Assembly (NCBI RefSeq): GCF_003173575.1
Contig: NZ_QGNY01000002.1
Span: 744,001 to 808,000, forward strand
Source of the DNA: Pedobacter paludis
GTDB taxonomy: Bacteria > Bacteroidota > Bacteroidia > Sphingobacteriales > Sphingobacteriaceae
Direction: 5' to 3'
Length of the DNA stretch: 64,000 nucleotides
Below, piece by piece: positions 53,922-62,884 of this stretch. The stretch's first letter is position 1; each line of letters starts with the position of its first letter. The position numbers and the translations under genes are program-made. The notes beneath the pieces are model-generated. The model had not been told where the DNA came from. It saw nothing but the letters and a program-made list of their open reading frames with translations, and did no database searches.

Positions 53922-54956
53922 ATGACGACTTATACTTTAAAAATAATTAGGATCAAACAAGAAACACCCAATGTTGTAACGCTTTCTTTTAAGCAACCTG
54001 CTTTAAAAAAAATAAAATATTTAGCTGGCCAATATCTTACATTGATTTTCCGAATCAATGGCAGAAGATATATCCGGCCATACTCCTTTTCCTCAGCTCC
54101 TGGTATTGATGAACTTTTAGAAATTACTGTCAAACGGGTTCCCAATGGCATAGTGTCCAACCATATTGTTGATATGGTAAAAGTAAATGATTCTATAGAA
54201 GTGATGGAACCTATGGGTGATTTTATATTCCAAAATAACGAGACATTGACCGATGTTTATTTGTGGGGCGTTGGGAGTGGTATAACGCCTTTGTTTTCTC
54301 TTATCAAGTATATCTTATGGTCTAATACTTTTTTAAAAGTTCATTTGATGTATGGAAGTAAAAATTATGAAAATACTATTTTTAAAAATCAAATAGAACA
54401 TCTCCTTTCAATTTATTCAGACAGATTTATCTTGCAACACTTTCATACTGAAGTTTATGTAGGGGATAAAAACCCCGATGTGATTGAGGGCCGAATCGAT
54501 CAGGTTAAAGCTTTAAAAATGCTTTCTGAGAATCCGGTAATTGGAAAGAGTTCCCACTATATATGCGGCCCATTAGGATTAAAGGAATCTGTCAAACAAG
54601 CATTAGATCATTCTGGAGTTGTTAAATCTCTCATTTTTTCTGAGGATTTTGAACTGATAAAAAATCCAGCCGACTTTGTAGATATTCAGAGTCAAACTGT
54701 GAGGTTGAATTTCCAAAATCAAGAATACAACCTTGAAGTTGTCAAAGGCAAAAGTATTTTGGAAGCAGCTCTAGATACCAATATCGAACTACCCTATTCT
54801 TGTCAAACTGGCAATTGTAGTACCTGTAAAGGCAAGATTGTTGAAGGAAAGACAAGAATGATCGGACTGGTAAAAGAAAGAACTGATTTACAGGAAACTG
54901 AAACATTACTTTGCTGTACTTATCCGTTAACTGAGAATATAATTATAACGATATAA
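53922..54956 (+). CDS. CDP-sugar pathway reductase (E3-type) with C-terminal 2Fe-2S domain
   Basis: A 344-residue flavin/iron-sulfur reductase. The FAD domain has RPYSFSSAPG (RxYS flavin motif), the NAD domain has VYLWGVGSGITPLFSL, and the C-terminal ferredoxin domain has the C-X4-C-X2-C motif at Cys294, Cys299 and Cys302 with the fourth ligand at Cys332 (29 residues on). Operon position with rfbF, rfbG and rfbH points to the electron donor for the 3-dehydrase (AscD/RfbI role). In the classical AscD the ferredoxin domain is N-terminal; here the order is the PaaE-like one. Its stop lies 8 bases before rfbF. Confidence 0.85.
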   Translation: MTTYTLKIIRIKQETPNVVTLSFKQPALKKIKYLAGQYLTLIFRINGRRYIRPYSFSSAPGIDELLEITVKRVPNGIVSNHIVDMVKVNDSIEVMEPMGDFIFQNNETLTDVYLWGVGSGITPLFSLIKYILWSNTFLKVHLMYGSKNYENTIFKNQIEHLLSIYSDRFILQHFHTEVYVGDKNPDVIEGRIDQVKALKMLSENPVIGKSSHYICGPLGLKESVKQALDHSGVVKSLIFSEDFELIKNPADFVDIQSQTVRLNFQNQEYNLEVVKGKSILEAALDTNIELPYSCQTGNCSTCKGKIVEGKTRMIGLVKERTDLQETETLLCCTYPLTENIIITI

Positions 54957-54964
54957 ACAAACGA

Positions 54965-55741
54965 ATGAAGGTAGTAATATTAGCTGGGGGCCTAGGCACA
55001 AGACTCATGGAGGAAACTGAAGCCCGCCCAAAACCTATGGTTGAAATAGGAGGAAAACCAATTTTATGGCACATTATGAAAATTTACGAGGCCTATGGCT
55101 ACAATGATTTTATCTTATGCCTTGGTTATAAAGCCCAGACCATAAAAGAATATTTTTTAAACTATTATTTGTATAATTCAGATGTATCCATTGACGTTGG
55201 AAAAAATACAGTTGATGTGCATTTCTCCAATTCAGAATCATTTAAAGTTACATTAGTAGATACGGGATTAACTACAAATACAGCTGGAAGGATTAAAAAA
55301 ATCCAGAAATACGTTCAAGGTGAAGCGTTTATGCTAACTTATGGAGATGGTGTTGCGGATATTAATATTACAGAACTTGTAGACTTTCATAAAAGCCACG
55401 GTAAACTTGCCACGTTAACGACAATCCAAACTCCTGGAAGATTCGGAAATATTGAGATGGACCCAGATGGAACCGTACAGCACTTTGTTGAGAAACCACA
55501 AGGTGATGGAATGTGGATTAATGGAGGATTCTTCGTTCTCGAGCCAGGAATTTTCAAATATCTGGAAGAAGATATGGAAAATATTCAGTGGGAAAATAAA
55601 CCCTTAAGGGAAATAGCTCAAGATGGTGAACTTAGTGCATACAAACATGCTGGCTTTTGGAAGCCGATGGATGCTTTAAGAGACCGTATCGAATTAGAAA
55701 GCCTATGGAGCAATGGGGAAGCAAAATGGAAAATCTGGTAA
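54965..55741 (+). CDS. rfbF: Glucose-1-phosphate cytidylyltransferase
   Basis: Makes CDP-glucose from CTP and glucose-1-phosphate, the entry to CDP-3,6-dideoxyhexoses. The 258-residue protein shows the signature GGLGTRLMEETEARPKPM, GGKPILWHIMKIYEAYG, YKAQTIKEYFLNYY, LTYGDGVADI and the C-terminal HAGFWKPMDALRDRIELESLW. It matches RfbF/DdhA in length and motifs. The rfbG ATG lies two bases after the stop. Confidence 0.95.
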   Translation: MKVVILAGGLGTRLMEETEARPKPMVEIGGKPILWHIMKIYEAYGYNDFILCLGYKAQTIKEYFLNYYLYNSDVSIDVGKNTVDVHFSNSESFKVTLVDTGLTTNTAGRIKKIQKYVQGEAFMLTYGDGVADINITELVDFHKSHGKLATLTTIQTPGRFGNIEMDPDGTVQHFVEKPQGDGMWINGGFFVLEPGIFKYLEEDMENIQWENKPLREIAQDGELSAYKHAGFWKPMDALRDRIELESLWSNGEAKWKIW

Positions 55742-55743
55742 AT

Positions 55744-56823
55744 ATGATAACTAATCTAAAAGAAATATACAAGGGTAAAAAAGTATTTATAACTGGGCAT
55801 ACTGGATTTAAAGGATCCTGGTTATTAAAAATCCTTTCCATATTGGGAGCAGAAATTAGAGGTTACGCTCTTGAATCCCATACTGAAAATGATCTATTTA
55901 ACCTTATAAATGGGCAACAAATTTGTGACTCGGTATTTGCAGATTTAAGGGATAGATCCACATTAACAAAAAATATTTTAGATTGTCAACCGGATTTTAT
56001 CTTTCATTTAGCAGCTCAACCATTAGTTAGATTATCCTATCAGATTCCATCCGAGACCTTCGAAGTTAATGCAATCGGAACTGCCAACTTATTGGATGCT
56101 GTTCGACAAATGGAGAAAAAATGCTCAGTAGTTTTGATTACCACTGATAAGGTTTATCACAATAATGAATGGGATTACCCTTACAGGGAAAATGATCGTC
56201 TAGGTGGCTATGATCCCTATAGCGCCAGTAAAGCCTGTGCAGAATTAATTATCGATTCCTACCGCAATTCGTTTTTTAACAAGGCATCTTATGATCATCA
56301 TCTAAAAGGAATAGCTGTAGGTAGAGCGGGAAATGTAATAGGAGGAGGAGATTGGTCTAAAGATCGACTGATTCCAGATATTGCAAGAGCTTTATCAAAT
56401 GGCGACGAGGTTTCTGTGAGAAATCCAAAATCAGTTCGTCCTTGGCAACACGTTCTCGAGCCAGTAGTTGCTTATCTAATATTGGGGGCTAAACTGGCTG
56501 ACGAACCGATAAAATTTAGTGATGCTTATAATTTCGGGCCATATGCAACCGACGCACTACCTGTTTCAGAAATGTTAGATCTTGCCATTCAGAGTTGGGG
56601 TAACGGAAGTTATAAAGTCGAGCAAGATATAAATCAACCTCATGAGGCCGGATTGTTAAAGCTTGATATCAGTAAAGCTATTAAAGAATTAAACTGGAAA
56701 CCGAAACTTGATGCTGGGTCTGCCGTAGAAATGACAATGGATTGGTATAGGGAATTTAAACATAATAAAAATTCTATCGATCAATTTACTGATAGACAGA
56801 TTTTAAAATATTTTAATGCATAA
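55744..56823 (+). CDS. rfbG: CDP-glucose 4,6-dehydratase
   Basis: Converts CDP-glucose to CDP-4-keto-6-deoxyglucose with bound NAD. I choose the ATG at 55744, which gives 359 residues, the usual RfbG length. Earlier in-frame ATGs at 55657 and 55726 would overlap rfbF. Motifs: FITGHTGFKGSWLLKIL, FHLAAQPLVRLSYQIPSETFEVNAIGTANLL, ITTDKVYHNNEW (catalytic Thr-Asp-Lys as in RfbG), GGYDPYSASKACAELI (Tyr-Lys) and GRAGNVIGGGDWSKDRLIPD. The next gene starts within its last codons (8-base overlap). Confidence 0.95.
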   Translation: MITNLKEIYKGKKVFITGHTGFKGSWLLKILSILGAEIRGYALESHTENDLFNLINGQQICDSVFADLRDRSTLTKNILDCQPDFIFHLAAQPLVRLSYQIPSETFEVNAIGTANLLDAVRQMEKKCSVVLITTDKVYHNNEWDYPYRENDRLGGYDPYSASKACAELIIDSYRNSFFNKASYDHHLKGIAVGRAGNVIGGGDWSKDRLIPDIARALSNGDEVSVRNPKSVRPWQHVLEPVVAYLILGAKLADEPIKFSDAYNFGPYATDALPVSEMLDLAIQSWGNGSYKVEQDINQPHEAGLLKLDISKAIKELNWKPKLDAGSAVEMTMDWYREFKHNKNSIDQFTDRQILKYFNA

Positions 56824-57727
56824 GGTTTTAATCACGGGCATAACGGGTTTTTTAGGGTCACGTATTGCTGAAAATCTAATAACAAATAATATCCAGGTTG
56901 TGGGGCTGAAACGGACTGAATCCAATACCTGGAGGTGCGCTGATTTTTATGATAATATTGATTGGATTGATCTTGATGAAAATAGAGCGTGGAAACAAAA
57001 CATCCTAGATCATAATCCTTCTGTAATTATACACTGCGCATGGATTGGTGTCGAAGCAGATGATCGTGATAATTGGCAGATGCAATCACAAAACATATCC
57101 TTCATGATAGCACTTTTAGAGATTGCTCGTAATGTAAAACTCCAAAAATTTATTTTTTTAGGATCTCAAGCTGAATATGGGGTGGTGGATGGGAAAATTA
57201 CTGAAACTGCAGCCACCAATGCTACCTCTGCCTATGGAAGTATTAAACTAGCTTCCTTAGAGATTATGAAAACTTTTTGTGAAATAAACCAGATAAATTG
57301 GATATGGTTGAGAATTTTCTCAATTTTTGGAGAAAAAGAAAACCATAATTGGTTAATTCCGTCTATAGTAAGGAAAATGCAAACAGACTCGCAAATGGAT
57401 TTTACTATGGGTAAACAAAAATATGCATATTTATATGTAAAAGATTTTGCTAAAATCATATATGAAATAGTGATTAATTCAATTCAGTCAGGTATTTATA
57501 ATATATCATCTGAACAAGCTATTGAACTGCGAACTTTAATTGACAAAATTAAAGAATACATTAATCCTGATTTTAAATTAAACTATGGGGCTATCCCTTA
57601 TCGCCCGCATCAATCCATGCATATAGAAGGAGACATTACCAAAATTAAAGGACAACTAGGTAGAATTGATTTTACTGATTTTAACGTAGCTTTGCAACAC
57701 ACCCTAAATAATTACCTTAAAAAATGA
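56816..57727 (+). CDS. NAD(P)-dependent SDR, candidate final reductase of the CDP-sugar pathway (YerF-like)
   Basis: A 303-residue extended SDR. ITGITGFLGSRIAENL is the nucleotide loop, FLGSQAEYGVVDGK gives the catalytic Ser, and AYGSIKLASLEIMK the Tyr-Lys pair. LRIFSIFGEKENHNWLIPSI follows. It lies between rfbG and a thiamine-diphosphate enzyme and overlaps both (8 and 4 bases), so it should act in the CDP-sugar pathway. Candidate roles are YerF-type reduction of the branched keto sugar, or paratose/abequose-type C4 reduction. The first fits the neighbouring YerE-like enzyme better. Motifs alone cannot separate these. Confidence 0.72.
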   Translation: MHKVLITGITGFLGSRIAENLITNNIQVVGLKRTESNTWRCADFYDNIDWIDLDENRAWKQNILDHNPSVIIHCAWIGVEADDRDNWQMQSQNISFMIALLEIARNVKLQKFIFLGSQAEYGVVDGKITETAATNATSAYGSIKLASLEIMKTFCEINQINWIWLRIFSIFGEKENHNWLIPSIVRKMQTDSQMDFTMGKQKYAYLYVKDFAKIIYEIVINSIQSGIYNISSEQAIELRTLIDKIKEYINPDFKLNYGAIPYRPHQSMHIEGDITKIKGQLGRIDFTDFNVALQHTLNNYLKK

Positions 57728-59445
57728 ATACAATTAAAGCATCCGATTTTATTGCTTACTTTTTGCAAAAAAAAGGCATAGAGAGTGTTTTTGAACTTTC
57801 TGGTGGAATGATTACTCATATATTGGACTCGCTACATCTGACTACGGATATTAAGATTATTACCATGCACCATGAGCAGGCTGCTGCATTTGCTGCAGAA
57901 GGCTATGCAAGAATAACTGGCCTCCCTGGAATAGCCCTGGCTACCAGTGGGCCAGGTGCTACTAATCTTTTGACAGGTATGGGGAGCTGTTTTTTTGATT
58001 CTACGCCAGCTATTTTTATAACAGGACAGGTGAACAGGCATGAACAAAAAGGAGATAGAGATATCCGTCAACTGGGGTTTCAGGAAACTGATATTGTTGC
58101 CATGGCTAAACCGATAACGAAAGCCTGTTTCTTAGTGAATGATCCAGAAGACTTAGAATCAGTTTTCGAACAGGCTTTTAAAATTGCATTAGAAGGTAGA
58201 CCAGGGCCTGTTTTAATTGATATACCGATGGATGTTCAACGCTCTCAAATTACCTTAAAAAATAATTTCGCCATTGAAAAAGATGTGCCAAATATTGAAA
58301 AGGATTTATTAGAAGATCTTGTTAAAGATATACAGAATGCAAAACGGCCATTGATCTTATCAGGGCGAGGGATTAAAGCAGGAAATTCCCAAACTTTGTT
58401 TGATGATTTTGTAAAAAAAGTAAAAGTTCCAGTAATTACAACCCTGTTAGGACTAGACACGATATCTTTCGATGATGACCTTCGCGTAGGGTTTATCGGG
58501 AGTTATGGAAATCGGTGGGCTAATATTGCATTTGGAGAATGCGATTTGCTTATTGTACTTGGTAGTAGATTAGATATCAGGCAAACTGGTGCCGATACAA
58601 AATTTATTGAGAATCGTAAAATATACCATGTGGATTGTGAAATCGGAGAACTAAATAATCGTGTAATGGGATGTATCCCTATTCTTGCCCAATTGGACAT
58701 ATTTTTTAAAGAATTTGCCCAAACATCTGTAGATTTCAATGTATCAAACACCTGGATAAATAGAATAGAAGAATTAAAATCACTTTGGCCTGATATCAAT
58801 GAACTTACCCCTACAGGAATAAACCCTAACAAATTTATGCATTCAATGTCAGGTAAGGGGCGAGCAGCGAAAGTTTATTTAGCTGATGTTGGAAGTCATC
58901 AAATGTGGGCTGCTCAGTCTTTAGAGTTATATAAGGGACAATCATTTCTTACATCTGGGGGCATGGGGGCTATGGGATTTTCTTTACCAGCAGGTATTGG
59001 GGCGTGTATCGCTCTAAATAATCAGCCTGTAGTTGTTATTGTTGGTGATGGCTGTATGCAAATTAATATTCAAGAATTGCAGACCATTGTCAGAAACAAG
59101 CTAAAGGTCAAAATTGTAGTCCTTAATAACAATACACTAGGAATGATCCGTCAGTTTCAGGATAGTTATTTTGAATCGCGCTATCAATCCACTTATTGGG
59201 GGTATAGTGCCCCTGATTTTTATAAAATTGCTACTGCTTACGGGATTGAAGCATTGACAATTGAACATCCTTACCAAGTAGAAGAAGGAGTAAATTGGCT
59301 CTGGAGCGATGAAAATGTAGATAAACCGCAACTTTTACAAGTTATGGTTGATCCACATACCAATACTTATCCTAAAATCGCTTTTGGTAAACCAATTACA
59401 GAAATGGAGCCTTTTGCAAAGCCCATAGAAATGGAAGGAACTTAG
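57724..59445 (+). CDS. Thiamine-diphosphate enzyme of the acetolactate synthase fold, candidate YerE-like two-carbon transferase
   Basis: A 573-residue ThDP-dependent enzyme. HHEQAAAFAAEGYAR contains the catalytic Glu51. TSGPGATNLLTGMGSCFFDSTP is typical of AHAS-type proteins. The cofactor motif begins at GDG (441-443) and ends at Asn468-Asn469. The central domain (about 190-330) keeps the FAD/ADP-binding layout seen in AHAS. Real acetolactate synthases come with ilvN/ilvC and not inside an rfbF-G-H set. In Yersinia, YerE of this fold adds an acetyl unit from pyruvate to a CDP-3,6-dideoxy-4-keto sugar. Genomic context makes that role likely. It overlaps the SDR gene by ATGA. Confidence 0.78.
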   Translation: MNTIKASDFIAYFLQKKGIESVFELSGGMITHILDSLHLTTDIKIITMHHEQAAAFAAEGYARITGLPGIALATSGPGATNLLTGMGSCFFDSTPAIFITGQVNRHEQKGDRDIRQLGFQETDIVAMAKPITKACFLVNDPEDLESVFEQAFKIALEGRPGPVLIDIPMDVQRSQITLKNNFAIEKDVPNIEKDLLEDLVKDIQNAKRPLILSGRGIKAGNSQTLFDDFVKKVKVPVITTLLGLDTISFDDDLRVGFIGSYGNRWANIAFGECDLLIVLGSRLDIRQTGADTKFIENRKIYHVDCEIGELNNRVMGCIPILAQLDIFFKEFAQTSVDFNVSNTWINRIEELKSLWPDINELTPTGINPNKFMHSMSGKGRAAKVYLADVGSHQMWAAQSLELYKGQSFLTSGGMGAMGFSLPAGIGACIALNNQPVVVIVGDGCMQINIQELQTIVRNKLKVKIVVLNNNTLGMIRQFQDSYFESRYQSTYWGYSAPDFYKIATAYGIEALTIEHPYQVEEGVNWLWSDENVDKPQLLQVMVDPHTNTYPKIAFGKPITEMEPFAKPIEMEGT

Positions 59446-59478
59446 TTTTATTATATTAATCGTTATCATAAATATTGT

Positions 59479-60780
59479 ATGTTACAGAACATAACCGATG
59501 CAACCCTTGAAAATACAATAAGGGAAATTGCTAAAAGAAAAACTACACAAATTATTGTACCAGGCCAAAACTATATTCCAGTTACTGGAAAGGTGCTTGA
59601 TGAGGAAGACATCCTGTTAGGAGTTGACGCCGCTTTAGATGGCTGGTTAACAGCAGGTAGGTTTGCCAATAAATTTGAGCATGATTTTGCTGCGTATTTT
59701 GGCGCACACCGGGCGCTTCTTGTGAATTCTGGCTCGTCCGCAAATTTAGTTGCATTTTATGCACTCACCTCTCCTAAATTAGGTGATAGGGCCGTGAAAC
59801 CTGGTGATGAGGTCATTACAGTAGCTGCAGGCTTTCCCACCACTATTAATCCATTGATTCAGTTTGGTGCTATCCCAGTATTTGTAGATGTAGATATTGC
59901 CACACATAATGTTCTATCAGCAGATATTGAGAAAGCTGTTTCTCCAAAAACAAAAGCAATCATGATTGCTCACTCTTTGGGAAATCCTTTTGATTTAGAT
60001 GAAGTAATGAGAGTCGCAAAAAAATATAACCTTTGGGTGGTAGAGGATGATTGTGACTCATTGGGCGCTACTTACAAAGGGCAAAAAACAGGTACTTTCG
60101 GAGATATTTCAACATTTTCATTTTATCCTGCACATCACATTACCATGGGTGAAGGAGGAGCAGTACTAATCAATAATCCTGAACTGTCTAAGCTAGCTGA
60201 AAGTTTCAGAGATTGGGGAAGAGACTGTTATTGTGAGCCAGGTAAAGACAATACATGCGGATGCCGCTTTGGTCAACAATTGGGGAGTTTGCCTTTTGGA
60301 TATGATCATAAATATACATACTCTCATATCGGATTTAACCTAAAAGTAACGGATATGCAGGCTGCTTTTGGTGTTTCACAAATAAAGAAAATTGATTCAT
60401 TTGTTGAAAAAAGAAGAGAAAACTATGCAGCACTTTATGAAAGGATGAAAGAGTTTGAAGATGTATTTATCTTACCAGAACCAACCCCAAATTCTGAACC
60501 TTCATGGTTTGGTTTTCTTTTAACACTAAGAGAAGGCGACTCGAATGACCGTCACATGCTTGTTCAACATCTCGAGGAAAACAAAATTGGTACTCGCTTA
60601 TTGTTTGGAGGAAATCTTCTCCGTCAACCTGCGTATGCCAATATTAATCATCGAGTTATTGGAGATTTAAAAAACACTGATACTATTATGAATCAGTCAT
60701 TTTGGTTAGGGGTATGGCCAGGCTTAAATGTAGAGCATTATGATTATATAGCAAAAGTAATTAGAGATTATCTTGCTTAG
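59479..60780 (+). CDS. rfbH: CDP-4-keto-6-deoxyglucose 3-dehydrase (E1)
   Basis: PMP and iron-sulfur dependent enzyme that removes the C3 hydroxyl in CDP-3,6-dideoxyhexose synthesis. The 433-residue protein is of the DegT aminotransferase fold, but the Schiff-base lysine is replaced by histidine: [13 protein letters not shown] puts His220 at that place, the hallmark of E1. Cysteines 250, 252, 260 and 262 in [16 protein letters not shown] supply the 2Fe-2S ligands. [25 protein letters not shown] is also diagnostic. It should receive electrons from the reductase at 53922. The gap to the preceding gene is 33 bases. Confidence 0.96.
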   Translation: MLQNITDATLENTIREIAKRKTTQIIVPGQNYIPVTGKVLDEEDILLGVDAALDGWLTAGRFANKFEHDFAAYFGAHRALLVNSGSSANLVAFYALTSPKLGDRAVKPGDEVITVAAGFPTTINPLIQFGAIPVFVDVDIATHNVLSADIEKAVSPKTKAIMIAHSLGNPFDLDEVMRVAKKYNLWVVEDDCDSLGATYKGQKTGTFGDISTFSFYPAHHITMGEGGAVLINNPELSKLAESFRDWGRDCYCEPGKDNTCGCRFGQQLGSLPFGYDHKYTYSHIGFNLKVTDMQAAFGVSQIKKIDSFVEKRRENYAALYERMKEFEDVFILPEPTPNSEPSWFGFLLTLREGDSNDRHMLVQHLEENKIGTRLLFGGNLLRQPAYANINHRVIGDLKNTDTIMNQSFWLGVWPGLNVEHYDYIAKVIRDYLA

Positions 60781-60821
60781 TTGCTAATTCTCTATTTTAC
60801 CAAACAATATCCCAAATATTA

Positions 60822-61799
60822 ATGAAAGATATTTTATTAACTGTAGGTATTCCAACATTCAATGGCCAAGCCTACTTGGCCCAAGCTATAGAAAGCGTTT
60901 TATCTCAGCTTAACCAGAACAATTTAGCAGAAGTAGAAATCATTATATCGGATAACGCATCTACAGATGATACCGAACAAATAGTAAGAAAGTTTGCCAA
61001 TACCTATTCAAATACAATAAAATATTTTAAAAACGAGGTTAATGTTGGGTTTGATCGAAATGTAGATTACTTATTTCGAAAAGCAGCTGGCCGTTATGTT
61101 CATGTATTGGGTGATGATGACTATTTGTCTGACAACGCGATCGACAAAATACTCGGTGTGATAAAAAGAGGAGTAGACTATGGTATTTTGTTATTGAATA
61201 TTGGGTTTCTACATATTCCAACAAACACTGAATTACCTGTTGATAAACTTGATACCGAATTAGAATTTAAGAATAAGGATGAATTTTTCTTATGGAGTAA
61301 ATGGAGAACTGCAGCAATTTCGTCAATTGTTGTAAGAAAGCAGGATTGGCTATGCTTAAGTTTAGATCAATATATGGGCAACCAATGGATTCATATCAGT
61401 GCGTTAATGGAAGTTATGGCTATTAATAGTAAGGCATATGCATTCCCTGATAAAATGGTTACTGTGAGGGTAGGAAACGCAAGGTGGAACAATAATGGTA
61501 ACCAACTAAAATTAGGGCTGATTCATTTAAAGGTAATCTCCAGAATGTTAGAATTAGGTTATAAACCTGATACTTTCCAAACTTTTGTAAACGATCGTTT
61601 TAATAATAACCTCAAAGATATTATATTATTATCGCCTGTCAGTTTTAATGAACGAATAAAAATAGCGAGCTTAATGAAGCCTTTTTTTCGAAATCGCTTT
61701 ACATTTTGGTTTTTACATCTTCCTACACTATTTATATTTGGTTATCCATTCCTCATACTCAAGCCGGTCGCTTTAGCTATAAAAAGGAAATTAAAATAG
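60822..61799 (+). CDS. GT2 glycosyltransferase
   Basis: A 325-residue GT-A glycosyltransferase. TVGIPTFNGQAYLAQAIESVLSQ opens the fold, VEIIISDNASTDDTEQI is the nucleotide motif, and YVHVLGDDDYL carries the metal-binding DxD. The C-terminal FLHLPTLFIFGYPFLIL segment is hydrophobic and may anchor it to the membrane. It is clearly paralogous to the GT2 gene at 62875 (same opening, same SDNASTD/CDNASTD block, and similar NQWIH/SGWIH region). It should add one sugar to the repeat unit. Confidence 0.9.
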   Translation: MKDILLTVGIPTFNGQAYLAQAIESVLSQLNQNNLAEVEIIISDNASTDDTEQIVRKFANTYSNTIKYFKNEVNVGFDRNVDYLFRKAAGRYVHVLGDDDYLSDNAIDKILGVIKRGVDYGILLLNIGFLHIPTNTELPVDKLDTELEFKNKDEFFLWSKWRTAAISSIVVRKQDWLCLSLDQYMGNQWIHISALMEVMAINSKAYAFPDKMVTVRVGNARWNNNGNQLKLGLIHLKVISRMLELGYKPDTFQTFVNDRFNNNLKDIILLSPVSFNERIKIASLMKPFFRNRFTFWFLHLPTLFIFGYPFLILKPVALAIKRKLK

Positions 61800-61849
61800 T
61801 AATGATTTTAAGTATAAATATAGGCATTCATGATTAAATATAACTTCAA

Positions 61850-62884
61850 GTGAAAATTTTATTTCATAACTTTCATACACGGCTAAATAGAGATAATCTT
61901 CTCTTTACAAGTGATAATACGGATATAGGGGACAATCTACTAACACCATTTAAGGTGATGAAAGATGAGGCTAAAAAAAGGGGTATAAATATCGGTACTT
62001 CCCACGTGATTAATAAAGAAGAAGCTGATGCAATGGTTTTTCTCGACCATCCTGGAATAAATAATGAAATGTTTCAATATGGAATTAAAAATGATATTCC
62101 ACTTTTTTTAATCACCTTAGAAAGTCCAATAATTAAGTCTGAAATTTTTTCAACTGAATTGCATAATGCTTTCAAGAAAATACTTACCTGGTCGGATTGT
62201 TTGATTGCTAATGATTCAGGAAAATATACCAAAATCAATTATAGTTACAATATTAAAGCCAATTTTGAATTAGGAAAAAGAAACCGGGATCTAATTGTTA
62301 TCAGTGGTAACAAAGTTAGTAAACACCCACAGGAACTTTATTCAGAACGCTTAAGGGTAATTAAATGGTATGAAAATCATAATAGGGGATATTTGGACTT
62401 ATATGGTACGGATTGGGATATAAAAATTTTTCACAGTAACATATTAGGACTTATAGTAAATAAAATCAATAGAAAATACAAGTTAATTAAAAACAATTAT
62501 TCCAGTTATAAAGGCAAAATTAAACGTAAAGCAGAGATTTTAGCTCAATACAACTTTTGTTTGTGCTTTGAAAATGCTTATGGCTTTAGTGGGTATATAA
62601 CGGAGAAGATATTTGATTCGCTTATGGCAGGAGCGATTCCTATATATAAAGGAGCCGATAACATTGCAGAATATATACCTAAAAATTGTTATATCAACTA
62701 CGATGATTTCTCAACCATAGGGGAAATGCACAAATTCCTTACTAATCTTACAGATAATGAGATTGTAGAATATCAGCTGGCAATCAGAAAATTTCTATCC
62801 TCAAGTGCTGTTGATGTATTTTCCATAGAAACATTTGTTAAAACTTCAATAGAAACCATAATAGATCAAACCAAATGCTTCTAA
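61850..62884 (+). CDS. GT10 (alpha-1,3-fucosyltransferase-type) glycosyltransferase
   Basis: A 344-residue protein with GTG start at 61850. The C-terminal half has the GT10 signature: KAEILAQYNFCLCFENAYGFSGYITEKIFDSLMAGAIPIYKGADNIAEYIP, split here only in description, with the FENx...GYITEKIxDxxxAGxIPIY core used to bind GDP-fucose. The N-terminal part is the variable acceptor domain and keeps LITLESPIIKSE, near the LExP-like motif of the family. A gmd gene upstream supplies a GDP-6-deoxyhexose precursor. It overlaps the following GT2 gene by 10 bases. Confidence 0.87.
   Translation: MKILFHNFHTRLNRDNLLFTSDNTDIGDNLLTPFKVMKDEAKKRGINIGTSHVINKEEADAMVFLDHPGINNEMFQYGIKNDIPLFLITLESPIIKSEIFSTELHNAFKKILTWSDCLIANDSGKYTKINYSYNIKANFELGKRNRDLIVISGNKVSKHPQELYSERLRVIKWYENHNRGYLDLYGTDWDIKIFHSNILGLIVNKINRKYKLIKNNYSSYKGKIKRKAEILAQYNFCLCFENAYGFSGYITEKIFDSLMAGAIPIYKGADNIAEYIPKNCYINYDDFSTIGEMHKFLTNLTDNEIVEYQLAIRKFLSSSAVDVFSIETFVKTSIETIIDQTKCF

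Noticed and set aside
57724..59445. ilvB (biosynthetic acetolactate synthase)
   Set aside because: Fold fits, but ilvN, ilvC or ilvD are absent and the gene overlaps a CDP-sugar SDR and lies next to rfbH.
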